From Hathewaya proteolytica DSM 3090 (lineage in GTDB: Bacteria; Bacillota; Clostridia; Clostridiales; Clostridiaceae): DNA of 64,000 nucleotides. The DNA is taken from contig NZ_FRAD01000008.1 of the NCBI RefSeq assembly GCF_900142225.1, positions 82,740 through 146,739 of the forward strand, written 5' to 3'. A program made the position numbers and the translations under genes. The notes beneath the pieces were generated by a model, which was not told the DNA's origin, did not search any database, and saw only the letters and a program-made list of their open reading frames with translations. Positions 63,874 through 64,000 of the stretch are shown piece after piece. The number at the start of each line of letters is the position of its first letter. The first letter of the stretch is position 1.

Positions 63874-64000
63874 TTATACCAGACATTTTTCATACACTTC
63901 CTTGTACGGATAGTTTTCTGACAAATTCATAATTACAGTTCTTGCGGTTTTAATGATTTTGGCTGCAAGAAATACATACTTCAAACGAAAGGTCTTTATT
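63874..64000 (-). CDS. IS transposase, C-terminal fragment (runs off the right edge)
   Basis: The reverse strand reads IKTFRLKYVFLAAKIIKTAR, then TVIMNLSENYPYKEVYEKCL and stop. This matches the C-terminus of DDE transposases of the IS1380/IS4 type as I recall. The catalytic part lies outside the window. It explains the truncated permease next to it. Confidence 0.65.
   Translation of the reverse strand, partial: IKTFRLKYVFLAAKIIKTARTVIMNLSENYPYKEVYEKCLV

Overview
The window looks like chromosome of a low-GC Clostridium-type Firmicute. The evidence is the AT-rich codon use, a T-box-controlled asnS, GerMN and SEC-C proteins, CWB2 cell-wall repeats, a clostridial-type murA and a probable selenoprotein. 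No rRNA, tRNA or CRISPR was found.

Left core (1-15.37 kb). A LysR regulator fragment runs off the left edge. It is followed by a T-box leader and asnS, the convergent sbcC/sbcD nuclease pair, a methyl-accepting chemotaxis receptor, a small DMT-type transporter and a LigT-like protein. Next come murA, a YycJ-like metallo-beta-lactamase, a GerMN lipoprotein and a SEC-C protein. An ArsM-type arsenite methyltransferase follows, with an in-frame UGA exactly where the family has a conserved Cys and a SECIS-like hairpin just downstream. The last core gene is rlmH.

Mobile region (15.37-39.69 kb). The 3' end of rlmH is an attachment site used by a large composite element organised like staphylococcal SCC. 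The rlmH end sequence recurs at 37.4 kb and 39.66 kb, each time next to an inward inverted repeat. Unit 1 (about 22 kb) holds a DNA methyltransferase, a type IIG-like restriction enzyme, a string of small genes, a Mor-like regulator, a P4-type helicase, two small Ccr-upstream genes and a large serine recombinase. To the right lies a run of probable defence cargo: a HEPN protein, a PD-(D/E)XK protein, an HTH protein, an XRE/ImmA-type metallopeptidase pair and a RES-domain protein. The 3' end of the recombinase gene is repeated three more times between the cargo genes, increasingly decayed with distance, as if cargo had been added step by step next to the recombinase. Unit 2 (about 2.2 kb) carries only a RloA/RloB-like (AbiL-type) pair.

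Right side (39.7-64 kb). First is an accessory block: an XRE membrane regulator, a GyrI-like protein, an AAC(6')-like acetyltransferase, a Nudix hydrolase and a GNAT, with decayed fragments between them. Next are a sigma factor with a long C-terminal extension and two ABC exporters. A giant secreted M16C peptidase with CWB2 repeats follows, then a WYL regulator and a GyrI-like gene. An operon then carries a catalytically altered ClpP-like protein, a Sel1 protein, an SF0329-like protein, a VanZ-like protein and an HTH protein. A type III toxin-antitoxin locus (three tandem RNA repeats, terminator, ToxN-like toxin) and a ferritin-like protein come next. The window ends in an FtsX-type permease that lacks its N-terminus, directly beside the end of an IS transposase.

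Family assignments rest on motifs read by eye. No database search was run.
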